A stretch of 64,000 bases of DNA from Polyangium mundeleinium (GTDB lineage Bacteria > Myxococcota_A > Polyangia > Polyangiales > Polyangiaceae), in assembly GCF_028369105.1 (NCBI RefSeq), contig NZ_JAQNDO010000001.1, positions 11,502,501 through 11,566,500 on the forward strand, read 5' to 3'. The notes beneath the pieces are model-generated. The model did no database searches and had not been told where the DNA came from. It saw nothing but the letters and a program-made list of their open reading frames with translations. The position numbers were made by a program, and so were the translations under genes. Shown piece after piece: positions 25,012 to 33,123 of the stretch. Numbering within the stretch: the stretch's first letter is position 1; every line of letters starts with the position of its first letter.

Positions 25012-25241
25012 GCGGAACCCCGCCCGGCGGAGCCGAGGGCTACCTGCATCGCCTGCTGGAGACACGTACGGCGCGCGTGGACGATCCGGATCACCCGGGC
25101 GTGTTCAAGCTCCTGCCAAACCCTTCGCCCGAGGCGGCGGACAGGCACCACGAAGGCTCCCGAGGGCGGGCGCTCTCACGCGACGTCGTCGAGCGTGTCG
25201 TGTGGGAGGTCGTCCCTGTCCTCGCCGAGACGACTTGCTAG
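25012..25241 (+). pseudogene. 3' fragment of an unknown gene (LPNPSPEAA family, longest copy)
   Basis: About 76 codons in good codon use without a start: GAEGYLHRLLETRTARVDDP, then DHPGVFKLLPNPSPEAADRH and SRGRALSRDVVERVVWEVVP, then VLAETTC and TAG at 25239-25241. Shorter pieces of the same sequence lie at 4676 and 7780. The family is not recognised. The rest of 24666-25308 is promoter-like sequence for the MBL gene and nothing else. Confidence 0.5.
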
Positions 25242-25308
25242 GCGCCGGGGAGGAGAAATCCCGGTTTGTTTGCCCTCCCCTCCGGTCACGAGGCACACGG
25301 CTTCCACG

Positions 25309-26769
25309 ATGATCCTCCCCATCACCCACGAAAACATGGAGGCGCGGAGGTGGCCCGTCGTCACCCTCGTCATCATCGCGATCTGCTTCGTGATCCATTC
25401 CTTCGTGGCCGCCACGGAGCGCTCGCAGACGCGGGACCTCAACGCGCTCGTCTCGCAAGCCCTCACCTACCACGCAGCGCACCCGTATTTGAAAACGCGC
25501 CCGCCGCTCGACGAAATCGTCGGCTACAGGCAGCTCCCGCTCCTCGCCGAAAAACCGCGCCCCGAGAAGGCACCGGACGACGAGGAAGCGTTGGCGCGGC
25601 AGCAGCAGCACTTCGATGAGCTCGGCCTCTCCGTGCAGAAAACGATCGACGCATTCCCCACGCGCCGCTTCGGCTACGTGCCCGCGCGCGGGGACGTGCT
25701 CGGGCTCGTGACACATCCGTTTCTCCACGGCGGCTGGCTGCACCTCTTGTTCAACCTCTGGTTCCTCTGGCTCTGCGGCTGCAACATGGAGGACCGATGG
25801 GGCCGCGCCGTCTACGGCCCGTTTTACGTCGCGGCCGGCATCGTCGCCGCGCTCGCGCACAAACTTTTGGGAGGCTCGCCGAACGTCCCCCTCATCGGCG
25901 CTTCGGGCGCCATCGCCGGCGCCATGGGCGCGTTTCTCGTCACGTTCGCCAAGACGCGCATCGGCTTCGTCACCTTCGTCCGCCTGCGCCCCATTTTCTT
26001 CACGGCGCCTGCGTTCGTCATGCTCCCGCTCTGGCTCGCCTTGCAGATCACCTACTTGATGCTCGCGCCGCGCAACGGCGTCGCCTACGCGGCGCACGTA
26101 GGAGGCTTCGTGTTCGGCGTCGTCGTCGCTGGGGCCCTGCGCTTGAGCGGCGTCGAGAAGAAGCTCGACGCCGCCGTCGAACAGAGCGTGACGACAATGC
26201 AAGATCCACGCATCGTCGAGGCCTCGGACCTCACCACGCAAGGCCGCGCCGCCGAGGCGCTCGCGCTCCTCGACGAGCTCCACGCAGAGATGCCTTCGAG
26301 TATCGACGTGCAACTCGAGATCCTGCGGGCCACGAAAATGCTCGGCCAGAGCGCGCGCGAGATGGCGGCCTACGCTCGACTCATGCAGCTCTACGTCCGC
26401 GCGGGCGAGGCCGATGGCGCGATCGCGCTCTTCCGCGAGGTGCGCACCGAGAAGCGGCTCTTCGAGCTGCCAGCCGTGACGCTCATGCAGATGGGACAGA
26501 CGCTCGATGGCGCCGATTTTCCGCGCGACGCGACGGACGCGTACGAGGCGGTGCACCGGAATAACGCAGAGACCCTCTTGGCCGTGAAGGCGATCCTCGC
26601 GCACGCAAAAATCGCCGCGCGCCTCGGGGCGATCGAGGAGGCGCGCGCGCTCTTCACCGCGGCGCGCGAGTCGCCTTTCTCGACGAAGGAGCTCGACGAC
26701 GCGGCCCTCGTCGAGCTCGAAGCGCTCGACCAACGCGAGCCCGCAAAGTCCGGGCGCGTTCCTTCGTGA
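25309..26769 (+). CDS. Rhomboid-family intramembrane protease with C-terminal TPR domain
   Basis: A 486-residue membrane protein. A first hydrophobic helix (residues 15-34) is followed by a long charged loop. The rhomboid core then starts at VTHPFLHGGWLHLLFNLWFL. The catalytic serine is Ser199 in IGASGAIAG, and the partner His263 lies in AYAAHVGGF. From about residue 290 to the end a soluble TPR-like solenoid follows (LTTQGRAAEALALLDELHAE, AAYARLMQLYVRAGEADGAI, IAARLGAIEEARALFTAARE). Rhomboids cleave transmembrane helices of substrates inside the inner membrane. The TPR tail probably recruits partners. ATG 25309 is preferred because the upstream frame is Arg-rich. Confidence 0.85.
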   Translation: MILPITHENMEARRWPVVTLVIIAICFVIHSFVAATERSQTRDLNALVSQALTYHAAHPYLKTRPPLDEIVGYRQLPLLAEKPRPEKAPDDEEALARQQQHFDELGLSVQKTIDAFPTRRFGYVPARGDVLGLVTHPFLHGGWLHLLFNLWFLWLCGCNMEDRWGRAVYGPFYVAAGIVAALAHKLLGGSPNVPLIGASGAIAGAMGAFLVTFAKTRIGFVTFVRLRPIFFTAPAFVMLPLWLALQITYLMLAPRNGVAYAAHVGGFVFGVVVAGALRLSGVEKKLDAAVEQSVTTMQDPRIVEASDLTTQGRAAEALALLDELHAEMPSSIDVQLEILRATKMLGQSAREMAAYARLMQLYVRAGEADGAIALFREVRTEKRLFELPAVTLMQMGQTLDGADFPRDATDAYEAVHRNNAETLLAVKAILAHAKIAARLGAIEEARALFTAARESPFSTKELDDAALVELEALDQREPAKSGRVPS

Positions 26770-26797
26770 GCCGCGCGCCCTCTTCTTTGATGCGCAT

Positions 26798-27274
26798 CTA
26801 GCGGGGGAGCTCGGTCGACCGATCACGCACCACGAGCTCCATGTCACATCGATCGAGCCCGGGCTGATAGAAATCTTCGATTCGTCGCAGGAGCCGGAAC
26901 CCGCGCCGCGCATAAAAGTCCTCGGTCAAGTGGCTCGTGTCAATGCGCACGAGCTCGATCTCGGGCATGTCCGCGAGCCAGGCGAGCCGGCCCTCGGTGA
27001 GCGCCTTCCCATAACCCTTCCCGTGCAACGACGAATGAACGAGGCCCCACGTCAACGTCGCCACGCGTGGGTCTTGCCTCGTGGGCGCGAGCCCCCCGCA
27101 CCCGACGACGGTGCCGTCGTCGTCGCAGATCACGGCATAACGGCCCGGCAAATCGTCGAGGAAGCGCCCGAATCGCTCGCGCTCCTCGACCGAAAAGAAC
27201 CGCGGGGTGTTGCTGTCAAACGCGGCGAGGCACGCCGCCCGATCCTCCGGTCGATAGTCACGCAGCTTCATCAC
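26798..27274 (-). CDS. GNAT-family N-acetyltransferase
   Basis: A 158-residue GNAT protein: N-terminal LRDYRPEDRAACLAAFDSNT, core strand VVGCGGLAPT, motif A with the pyrophosphate loop HSSLHGKGYGKALTEGRLAW (Q/RxxGxG/A type), and C-terminal YARRGFRLLRRIEDFY. It transfers acetyl from acetyl-CoA to an amine; the acceptor is unknown. The start could be either of two consecutive Met codons (27274 or 27271). It is convergent with the rhomboid gene, 28 bp apart. Confidence 0.8.
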   Translation of the reverse strand: MMKLRDYRPEDRAACLAAFDSNTPRFFSVEERERFGRFLDDLPGRYAVICDDDGTVVGCGGLAPTRQDPRVATLTWGLVHSSLHGKGYGKALTEGRLAWLADMPEIELVRIDTSHLTEDFYARRGFRLLRRIEDFYQPGLDRCDMELVVRDRSTELPR

Positions 27275-27346
27275 TCCCTCTCGTGCTGGCCTTGACCGCT
27301 GCCCTCGCTTGCAGGTCGAGACGGTCGCACGGGAGCCGCGTGCGCG

Positions 27347-27480
27347 TCAATGTCCCGCCGAGCCCGAAAGTTCGATGCCGTTCCCTGGCACCCCGTAGAC
27401 CACGTTTGTCCCTTCCCCCGCGGGGTTTGCCCGCGCATCGTCAACGACACGGTATCCGCGCTGTAGAGCTTGCCGCGCCA
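27347..27480 (-). pseudogene. Possible 3' fragment of an unknown gene
   Basis: Encodes QRGYRVVDDARANPAGEGTN and VVYGVPGNGIELSGSAGH with natural-looking composition, then a stop at 27347. No start or upstream domain is present. It occupies most of the gap between the GNAT gene and the Cys-rich lipoprotein. Confidence 0.35.
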
Positions 27481-27505
27481 CGCTCGGATGGCGTACCCTC
27501 GCGCC

Positions 27506-28801
27506 ATGGTTCGACTCGCACGTACAGCGCTCGTGCTCGCAGTCAGCGCTGGCCTTGCCGCGCTCGCCGTCCCGGCCTGCATCATCGGCAGTATAACGGT
27601 TGGTGCCGACTGTCCCATCGACGACGACGGCAACCTCCTCATCCCGCGGGAGTGTTGCATTTGCCCCTCCCCCGAAGCGTGCCCGGCCGGGTTTCCGAAG
27701 GATGTGACCGTCCCCGACTACTGCCGACCTGATTGTCCCGAAGGCATCCCCTACGAGTGCTGCGAGTGCCCCAGCCCCGAGTGGTGCCCTGGCGGCAAGA
27801 TATACGTCCAGGTCCCGGACTACTGCCACTCACTCGATGGCGGCACGGACGCGGGCAGCGACGGCTCGATGTCCTCGCTCTGCACGGGCGGAACGTGCGT
27901 GACCCCGGGACCCGCGAGCTGGAAAGGGCCGATGAGCTTCTGGCAGGGATGGGACATCGAGGCCCCCTCGTGCCCGGAGAACACGCCGATCCTCGCATTC
28001 GAGGGGTGGACCGCGCCGCCCCCGCCCTCGTGCGGCACGTGCAAGTGCGATGCGCCCGAGGGGACGTGCAAGCTCCCAGAGACGTGGAGCGTCAACTCGG
28101 CGGCCTGCGCAGATCCGGGTGGCGGTGTCAAGACAAACTTCGATCCGCCGACAAACTGGGATGGGACCTGCAACGGTGACAAGTCGATCCTCGGTGACAA
28201 ACTCTGCGGCGGTGTTCCGTGCGTCCGCTCGATCACGATCTCACCCCCGGTGATCGAGGAACTGCCGTGCCAAGCGCACCACATCGGGGATCCAGAGCCC
28301 AAGGTTCCCAAGGCCCGGAATGGCGGACCGGAGATCACGCTCGGACGAGTCTGTACGAGCGAAAGCGCCCTGCCGAACTGCATCGAGGCGGAGGGGAAGG
28401 TCTGTGTCCCGAAGCCCCCCAGCTTCTCCTCTTGTTTGTACCGTGAGGGGGATTATGCGTGTCCGGAGGGCTGGGGCGAGAAGACGCTCCTCTACGGGTA
28501 CGTGGAGGACAAACGTAGCTGCGCCGAATGCGAGTGCAGCGAGCCGAGCGGCGGCACTTGCAGCGTGAAGTTTCGGATCTTCAGCGACGCGGCCTGCACC
28601 ATCGAGAAGGAGGCCGCCGACGTCTCGACCGGCATGACCGCTCCCTGCAAGGACCTCATGCCGGGGACGCAGCTCTCCAGCAAATCGGCCGCAATCCTGG
28701 AGTACACAAAGGGCGCGTGCACGCCGAGCGGGGGGAACGCAGAAGGAGAGCTCGTTCTGCTCGAGCCCGTCACGGTTTGCTGCTCCGCTCCCGTGACTTA
28801 G
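27506..28801 (+). CDS. Large Cys-rich secreted lipoprotein
   Basis: A 431-residue protein. The signal peptide MVRLARTALVLAVSAGLAAL ends in AVPAC. Many cysteines follow in short modules (ECCICPSPEACPAG, YECCECPSPEWCPGG, SCGTCKCDAPEGTC, CAECECSEPSGGTC), presumably disulphide-bonded. The two CCxCPSPE..CP units are an internal repeat. A related Cys-rich architecture is common in Polyangiales surface proteins. It overlaps the convergent beta-barrel gene by 3 bp. A start at 27488 is also possible. Function unknown; an extracellular location is likely. Confidence 0.7.
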   Translation: MVRLARTALVLAVSAGLAALAVPACIIGSITVGADCPIDDDGNLLIPRECCICPSPEACPAGFPKDVTVPDYCRPDCPEGIPYECCECPSPEWCPGGKIYVQVPDYCHSLDGGTDAGSDGSMSSLCTGGTCVTPGPASWKGPMSFWQGWDIEAPSCPENTPILAFEGWTAPPPPSCGTCKCDAPEGTCKLPETWSVNSAACADPGGGVKTNFDPPTNWDGTCNGDKSILGDKLCGGVPCVRSITISPPVIEELPCQAHHIGDPEPKVPKARNGGPEITLGRVCTSESALPNCIEAEGKVCVPKPPSFSSCLYREGDYACPEGWGEKTLLYGYVEDKRSCAECECSEPSGGTCSVKFRIFSDAACTIEKEAADVSTGMTAPCKDLMPGTQLSSKSAAILEYTKGACTPSGGNAEGELVLLEPVTVCCSAPVT

Positions 28802-29796
28802 AACGCGTACACGAGCGACCCACCGCCAGTCGTGAAGGGGCGCAGCGTCTCCCATAGGGAAGGAGCGATCGTGTCGAGACCCGTACCGAAAAGCGGGATC
28901 GCGACCTCGACATCCAGGCGCACCGCGAAGTGTTCCGCGAATGGGAGCTCAACTGCGCTGCGCGCCCCAACACCAAACAGGCCTTGCACGCCATGGCCGA
29001 CATACAACCTGTTCAGGGCCGTCGCTCCAACGGCCCCGCCCATGACGAACAAGCAACCGACGAACGGCGCGCGCTTCAGGCATCCCGCACCCGTCATTGT
29101 GAACGTGTGCGCCTCGACCTTGGTTGAGCTCGCAGGGCGCGTCTTCCAGAGCGGCATCCACCGCGCGTCGACTTCAAGCGAGAGCTGCGGGAGCTGCACG
29201 CCGCCGGCAACCCGGAGCCCGGGTGCCCAATCCGGCATGAGACCGGAAGACACGACCCCTCCGAGCGCCACGAAACCTCGCTTCTTTGGAGCCGGCGTTG
29301 CCGTGGCCGGGGACGGTGGGCACGCCGGGCATTGTGGGCATGGTGCCGCCTTGGGAGGTGGCGGAGGGACTGGCGGTGGTGTTGGCGCCTGCGTCTCCTT
29401 CTTCGGCGCCGCAGCTCGTATCCGCGTCGCCGCATCAAATGCCGTCCAATAAAGCACCTTGAAACAGTCGGTCCGGGGTGAGTAGTCGCGGTGATCTGTG
29501 GATACGGCGACGCCGTTCTCATCCGTGATCGTCGTATCGACCGACTTCCCGCCATCGGGGAGTCGCCGGATCCGCACAACGAGCGCGCGCGTCGCTGTCG
29601 GATCGATCGTGCTCACGGGCACCCAGTTCGTCAGGAGGGCCTTGAACTCGAACGCATCCGCGCAACCGGGCAGGGTTCGATCCGCTGTGAGCTCGACGCG
29701 GTGGTGCGGCATCTCGTCCGCCGCGACGGCCGAGGATGCCAAGGTCAAGCCCAGCGCGAAGGTGCCGACCGCGACCCGGAGAGTGTGCGTTCTCAC
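28798..29796 (-). CDS. Predicted outer-membrane beta-barrel with Pro/Cys-rich linker
   Basis: A 332-residue protein starting at GTG 29796. A signal peptide (TLRVAVGTFALGLTLASSAVA) precedes a periplasmic domain with a DNGKSV-type strand pair. A Pro-rich linker with CPQCPACPP (about 150-180) follows. The C-terminal barrel domain then runs ALGGVVSSGLMPDWAPGLRV to a terminal VYAF (C-terminal Phe). It is divergent from the sigma-like factor at 29943 and convergent with the Cys-rich lipoprotein. The three may form one envelope-stress or surface unit. Confidence 0.65.
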   Translation of the reverse strand: MRTHTLRVAVGTFALGLTLASSAVAADEMPHHRVELTADRTLPGCADAFEFKALLTNWVPVSTIDPTATRALVVRIRRLPDGGKSVDTTITDENGVAVSTDHRDYSPRTDCFKVLYWTAFDAATRIRAAAPKKETQAPTPPPVPPPPPKAAPCPQCPACPPSPATATPAPKKRGFVALGGVVSSGLMPDWAPGLRVAGGVQLPQLSLEVDARWMPLWKTRPASSTKVEAHTFTMTGAGCLKRAPFVGCLFVMGGAVGATALNRLYVGHGVQGLFGVGARSAVELPFAEHFAVRLDVEVAIPLFGTGLDTIAPSLWETLRPFTTGGGSLVYAF

Positions 29797-29942
29797 TCCG
29801 CAGCCCCTTCGACGAGAAATGTGGAGGGGTCGGTCGATTGTTCCCGTGATGGAGGGCGACTTCTGCCCTTTGTCTTCATGGGACCCGTGAGCACGAGCAG
29901 AGGCGGCGCCATGTGCCGAGCCTCGACCGAGAGGTCTGGGGC

Positions 29943-30911
29943 ATGACACGCGTCATCGACGACTGCTCGAACGAACTCGGGATCTCCAGAGAGGCCACGC
30001 TCCGGTATCTGGATGCTATGGCCGCGGTGGTTCGTTCGGTCGGAGTCGATTCGGCGCATGGGATGGATATCGTCCATCATGCATTCCTGGTCGCCTGTCG
30101 CAAGCCCAAAGCAGAGCGACCCGATCCATACGACGAAGAAGCGTTCGGCGCATGGCTGAACGCGGTCGCGAAATACGCGGCCCTGACGAACCGCAAGGAC
30201 GCATCCCGCTCGCGGGAAGTCGCGACGCCTACGGAGGAGATCGTGCGCGCAATCGATGCCAGTGGCGCGCACGTCGAGAACTACGAGGCGAAGGTCGACG
30301 CGTCCAGGGTATTCGAGCGTCTGAGCCATGACGATGGCTCCCTGCTCCATGAGCATTTTTACGAGGGGACGACGATCAAAGAACTCGCCGCGGAGCGCGG
30401 TGTGGCGTGGGCGACGATGCGGGAGCGGATGGATAACGTCACCCATCGGGCGCGCATTGTGGTGAACGAGCCTGCGGCGCGGCCGAAACGTCGCCGTCGG
30501 CGCCGGATCGGTGCCATTCCGCTGGCCCTGTTTGGCCTGGTCGCCCGCGAGGCGCGCGCGCAGGTGGGCTCGTTCTGGACACGGCTGGTCGGGTCTCTCC
30601 ACCGCACCCCTGCCCGTTTCATCGGAAGCCTTGGCACGGCAGCCGCAATCTTCACAGGCACGCCGCACCTCGGGTCGTGCGCAGGCGAAGAGCGTGCATT
30701 CGCTGCTCGCGCGCATTGCGTGGAAGGCCGAATCGCGGACGATCTCGCGCGGCATGCTGGCCTCGTCAAGTCGAGACCCAAGCCCCCCATCCCGGCAGAG
30801 GCCCCGAAGGTCACAAGTCCACGACCTCCGCCGGGGGGTCGCTACGAGGACCGCTCGCCGGCGCCCTGGATCATCGCGAACGCGCTTCGGGACGCCGAGG
30901 CGACGAAGTAG
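29943..30911 (+). CDS. ECF sigma-like factor with C-terminal membrane-type extension
   Basis: A 322-residue protein. Residues 45-100 resemble sigma region 2 (GMDIVHHAFLVACRKPKAER, then EAFGAWLNAVAKYAALTNRK). Residues 135-175 resemble region 4 (EHFYEGTTIKELAAERGVAW, with RERMDNVTHRAR). A basic stretch (RPKRRRRRR) and a hydrophobic segment (IGAIPLALFGLV) follow, then an extended tail with a PPIPAEAPK proline stretch. This fits a sigma factor fused to its own membrane-spanning anti-sigma-like part. ATG 29943 is chosen to start at the conserved helix. Targets are probably the adjacent envelope genes. Confidence 0.65.
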   Translation: MTRVIDDCSNELGISREATLRYLDAMAAVVRSVGVDSAHGMDIVHHAFLVACRKPKAERPDPYDEEAFGAWLNAVAKYAALTNRKDASRSREVATPTEEIVRAIDASGAHVENYEAKVDASRVFERLSHDDGSLLHEHFYEGTTIKELAAERGVAWATMRERMDNVTHRARIVVNEPAARPKRRRRRRIGAIPLALFGLVAREARAQVGSFWTRLVGSLHRTPARFIGSLGTAAAIFTGTPHLGSCAGEERAFAARAHCVEGRIADDLARHAGLVKSRPKPPIPAEAPKVTSPRPPPGGRYEDRSPAPWIIANALRDAEATK

Positions 30912-30936
30912 CGCTTTTCAGTTTCGCGAAACACGA

Positions 30937-31026
30937 CTCGTCGGCCTTGGGCGACTTCGGTGTGGCCGCTCCTTGCTCGCGCACAGGTGCTCGCAGGCTG
31001 CACCGTAGTCGCCCAAGGTCGACGAG
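30937..31026. repeat. 26-bp near-perfect inverted repeat before the XRE regulator
   Basis: Arms 30937-30962 and 31001-31026 are reverse complements at 24 of 26 positions, with a 38-nt spacer. The repeat fills the gap between the sigma-like gene stop (30911) and the XRE start (31048). It could be a terminator-type hairpin, an operator, or a 90-bp MITE-like element. It is also an excellent candidate binding site for the downstream regulator. Confidence 0.7.
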
Positions 31027-31047
31027 CACCAGCTCGGAGGACCGGCC

Positions 31048-31344
31048 ATGCCACGTCGACCAACGACCCATCCGCTTCTCATCACCCTCGGCGCGCGCAT
31101 CCGGAATTTGCGCCTCGATCGGCAGATGTCGCTGACCGACCTCGCTGACGCGAGCGGAGTTACGAAAGGCGCCTTGTCCAGTATCGAGAATGGGCGCGTC
31201 AACATGACGATCGCGACCTGCGTGAAGATTGCCGTGGGCCTCGGCTTGCGGGTCAAGGACGTGTTTCCTGGCGGACTGGAGGATCTGGTGTGGAGCGGTC
31301 AAGAAAGCGGACCGAGGAGCCATGTCCAAGAGCGCGCTGGATGA
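31048..31344 (+). CDS. XRE-family HTH regulator
   Basis: A 98-residue protein with one Cro/C1-type HTH: ITLGARIRNLRLDRQMSLTD, then LADASGVTKGALSSIENGRV and NMTIATCVKIAVGLGLRVKD, residues 11-70. The tail is short. A Shine-Dalgarno-like GGAGG lies about 10 nt upstream of ATG 31048. Small XRE proteins of this kind usually repress a neighbouring accessory gene. The large inverted repeat directly upstream may be its operator, and the downstream lipoprotein gene may be a target. Confidence 0.8.
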   Translation: MPRRPTTHPLLITLGARIRNLRLDRQMSLTDLADASGVTKGALSSIENGRVNMTIATCVKIAVGLGLRVKDVFPGGLEDLVWSGQESGPRSHVQERAG

Positions 31345-31492
31345 CGTGGCGAGCGCTCCACGGTGTGGCCGAGGGCAGCGACGCCCTTTTTTGTCCCAGC
31401 AGGATTTCGACGGTCACAACGCGAGCGAACGTGGCTCTACCCCAGAGGTCACGCGCCGACGAATGCGTGTGAAGCAAGCGAGAAAAAAACGA

Positions 31493-32437
31493 ATGAAGAT
31501 CTCTATGACTGTTCCGATGTTCCGTCACCTCACCCGCATGACTTCAGCGTGGCTTCTGGGTGCGCTTTCCCTGGGCTGTGTCGCCGTCCCTGAGGAGGAT
31601 GAGTTGGCAGAGGAATCGATCGCCGAAGCCTCGGCTGCGCTGTCCGGATGGGGCTTCTGGGCGTGGGGGACCACGACGGACTACGACGGGATTGACATCT
31701 CCTCGGCGTCTCCCCAGACCTGCGTCCTCGCCGGTGTCGCAGGGAACCTCAATCGCGGCGGACAATGGTCCAACGACGTGGAATCGATGGCCTGGGTGGG
31801 TGCCAAGTATCCGGCGACCGGGACTTTTCTGTATGCGCACGGTGGTGCCTACACGGATCAGAACAACCAGAGGGTCTGGGATAACAATCCTGTCAATGCC
31901 CAAGCCACTTGCTTCCCCAGCAACGTTCGCGACGACGCCTCGTGGACGAGCGATGACGGCAGCGTCAGCCCCCCCGTCAAGATTGCCGACCTCGACCCGA
32001 ACAACCTGCGGCAATGCTACCTCTCCGGCCTCTGGGGCATTTCTGGCGCGTGGAGCAGCAGCAGCAGGTTCGCGCGCGTGGTCAAGAAGACAACGACGGA
32101 CGCAACCCACCCGACAACGGGATGGTACGTCGAGGCCAATCTCCCTTCTGACCCCTACGATGGCTCGCACGCGCGGGTTTTCGGCACGTGCGTGGACTTC
32201 CCGCTAGGAACGGTGTTCACCTCGGGCTCTGTATTCGCCGCAGCCTCAGCAACGAACACCGTCGCCATCACCTCGGGCACGGGCATCAAGGGCTGCGCGC
32301 TCACCGGGATCACGGGCGCGCTCAACCAGAACGACTGGAACGACGGCGCCGTGATGACGGCTCCCTCCACCACCAGCGGGGACTGGTCGCTGAGCGTCAA
32401 GAACAACAAGACGGCCACGTGGGCTTGCGCGAAGTGA
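31493..32437 (+). CDS. Shadow-type secreted lipoprotein
   Basis: A 314-residue lipoprotein. The signal peptide (FRHLTRMTSAWLLGALSLGC) has lipobox LSLGC. An acidic spacer (EEDELAEESIAEASAALSG) is followed by a domain with a recurring pattern: QTCVLAGVAGNLNRGGQWSN, QCYLSGLWGISGAWSSSS, GCALTGITGALNQNDWND. These are three internal repeats each carrying one Cys, a Gly-rich turn and a Trp, probably a small beta-prism or propeller. The Met at 31463 is an alternative start. The function is unknown. Confidence 0.7.
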   Translation: MKISMTVPMFRHLTRMTSAWLLGALSLGCVAVPEEDELAEESIAEASAALSGWGFWAWGTTTDYDGIDISSASPQTCVLAGVAGNLNRGGQWSNDVESMAWVGAKYPATGTFLYAHGGAYTDQNNQRVWDNNPVNAQATCFPSNVRDDASWTSDDGSVSPPVKIADLDPNNLRQCYLSGLWGISGAWSSSSRFARVVKKTTTDATHPTTGWYVEANLPSDPYDGSHARVFGTCVDFPLGTVFTSGSVFAAASATNTVAITSGTGIKGCALTGITGALNQNDWNDGAVMTAPSTTSGDWSLSVKNNKTATWACAK

Positions 32438-32670
32438 ACCGATCGTGAAATCCGACCGTCAACGCTGAAACCACGTCACTTCAACCCCCCTGCCAAGTCC
32501 GCTCGCCAGCGTTGCCCTTTGCCCCAACCCACGCACCGGAGGTTCTCGGAACGTCTCCTTGCGGTCGCCTTCAGCTCGCGCCCTCGATCTCGCAGAATGG
32601 CTTGGATCACCGCTGTTTGCGGCTGATCTCCGTGTAGTTCGAGGGTGCTGCTAGAAGCTACCTGAGCCGT

Positions 32671-32716
32671 TTCCGAAACCGAAGGTCGCAGGTCCGATTT
32701 CTGCCGGGGGTGGCGA
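32671..32716. other. tRNA T-arm-like sequence, possible attachment-site remnant
   Basis: GCAGGTCCGATTTCTGC at 32688-32704 folds like a tRNA T-arm (5-bp stem, 7-nt loop; loop TCCGATT is close to TTCRANY). It is followed by GGGGGTGG as in an acceptor 3' strand. The rest of a tRNA is absent. tRNA 3' ends are classic integration sites, and the sequence lies inside the recombinase-rich region. The rest of 32438-32859 holds nothing else I can support. Confidence 0.4.
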
Positions 32717-32859
32717 TGATTCCGCGGGGTTAGCGCTTCCTACCGCGCTGCCCCGCCGAACCCTCGGAACCCGTTGCCCCACTGTTGCCCCCCCCGTTTG
32801 CCCTCGGAAGCTGGGCAGATCAAGACCCGGCCAGCGTTCCCGCTGTCCTCTCGAACGAC

Positions 32860-33003
32860 ATGCAGGAACGCGTGCGCAGCGCGCTCGGCGCGTACGCGCC
32901 GGCGAAGACCCAGCATGCCGTGGCGCAAGCGCTCGGGTATCCGCGTGGCTACGTGGCCGCGGTCCTCGAAGGCAAGCCAGGACGGAGCCGTCTCGGGGCA
33001 TGA
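32860..33003 (+). CDS. Small HTH-like protein or remnant
   Basis: A 47-residue peptide starting at ATG 32860: MQERVRSALGAYAPAKTQHA, then VAQALGYPRGYVAAVLEGKP. It reads like a two-helix HTH with a Gly-Tyr turn, as in XRE/excisionase-type proteins. No good ribosome-binding site is seen. It could be a small excisionase-like protein next to the att-like sequence, or the tail of a longer gene. Confidence 0.4.
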   Translation: MQERVRSALGAYAPAKTQHAVAQALGYPRGYVAAVLEGKPGRSRLGA

Positions 33004-33123
33004 GACGGCCGAACAAGGGCTTGCACCCGACGCACGTTCCGCGCGCGGGTGAAGCCCCAGCCGTTGGGCGGTCAAGGCTGGGCTCTGGCTCGACGTGACC
33101 GCCAGATCGCGATATGCGAACGC

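Noticed and set aside
32671-32716. A functional tRNA gene
   Set aside because: Only a T-arm-like segment is present; acceptor 5' strand, D-arm and anticodon arm are missing.
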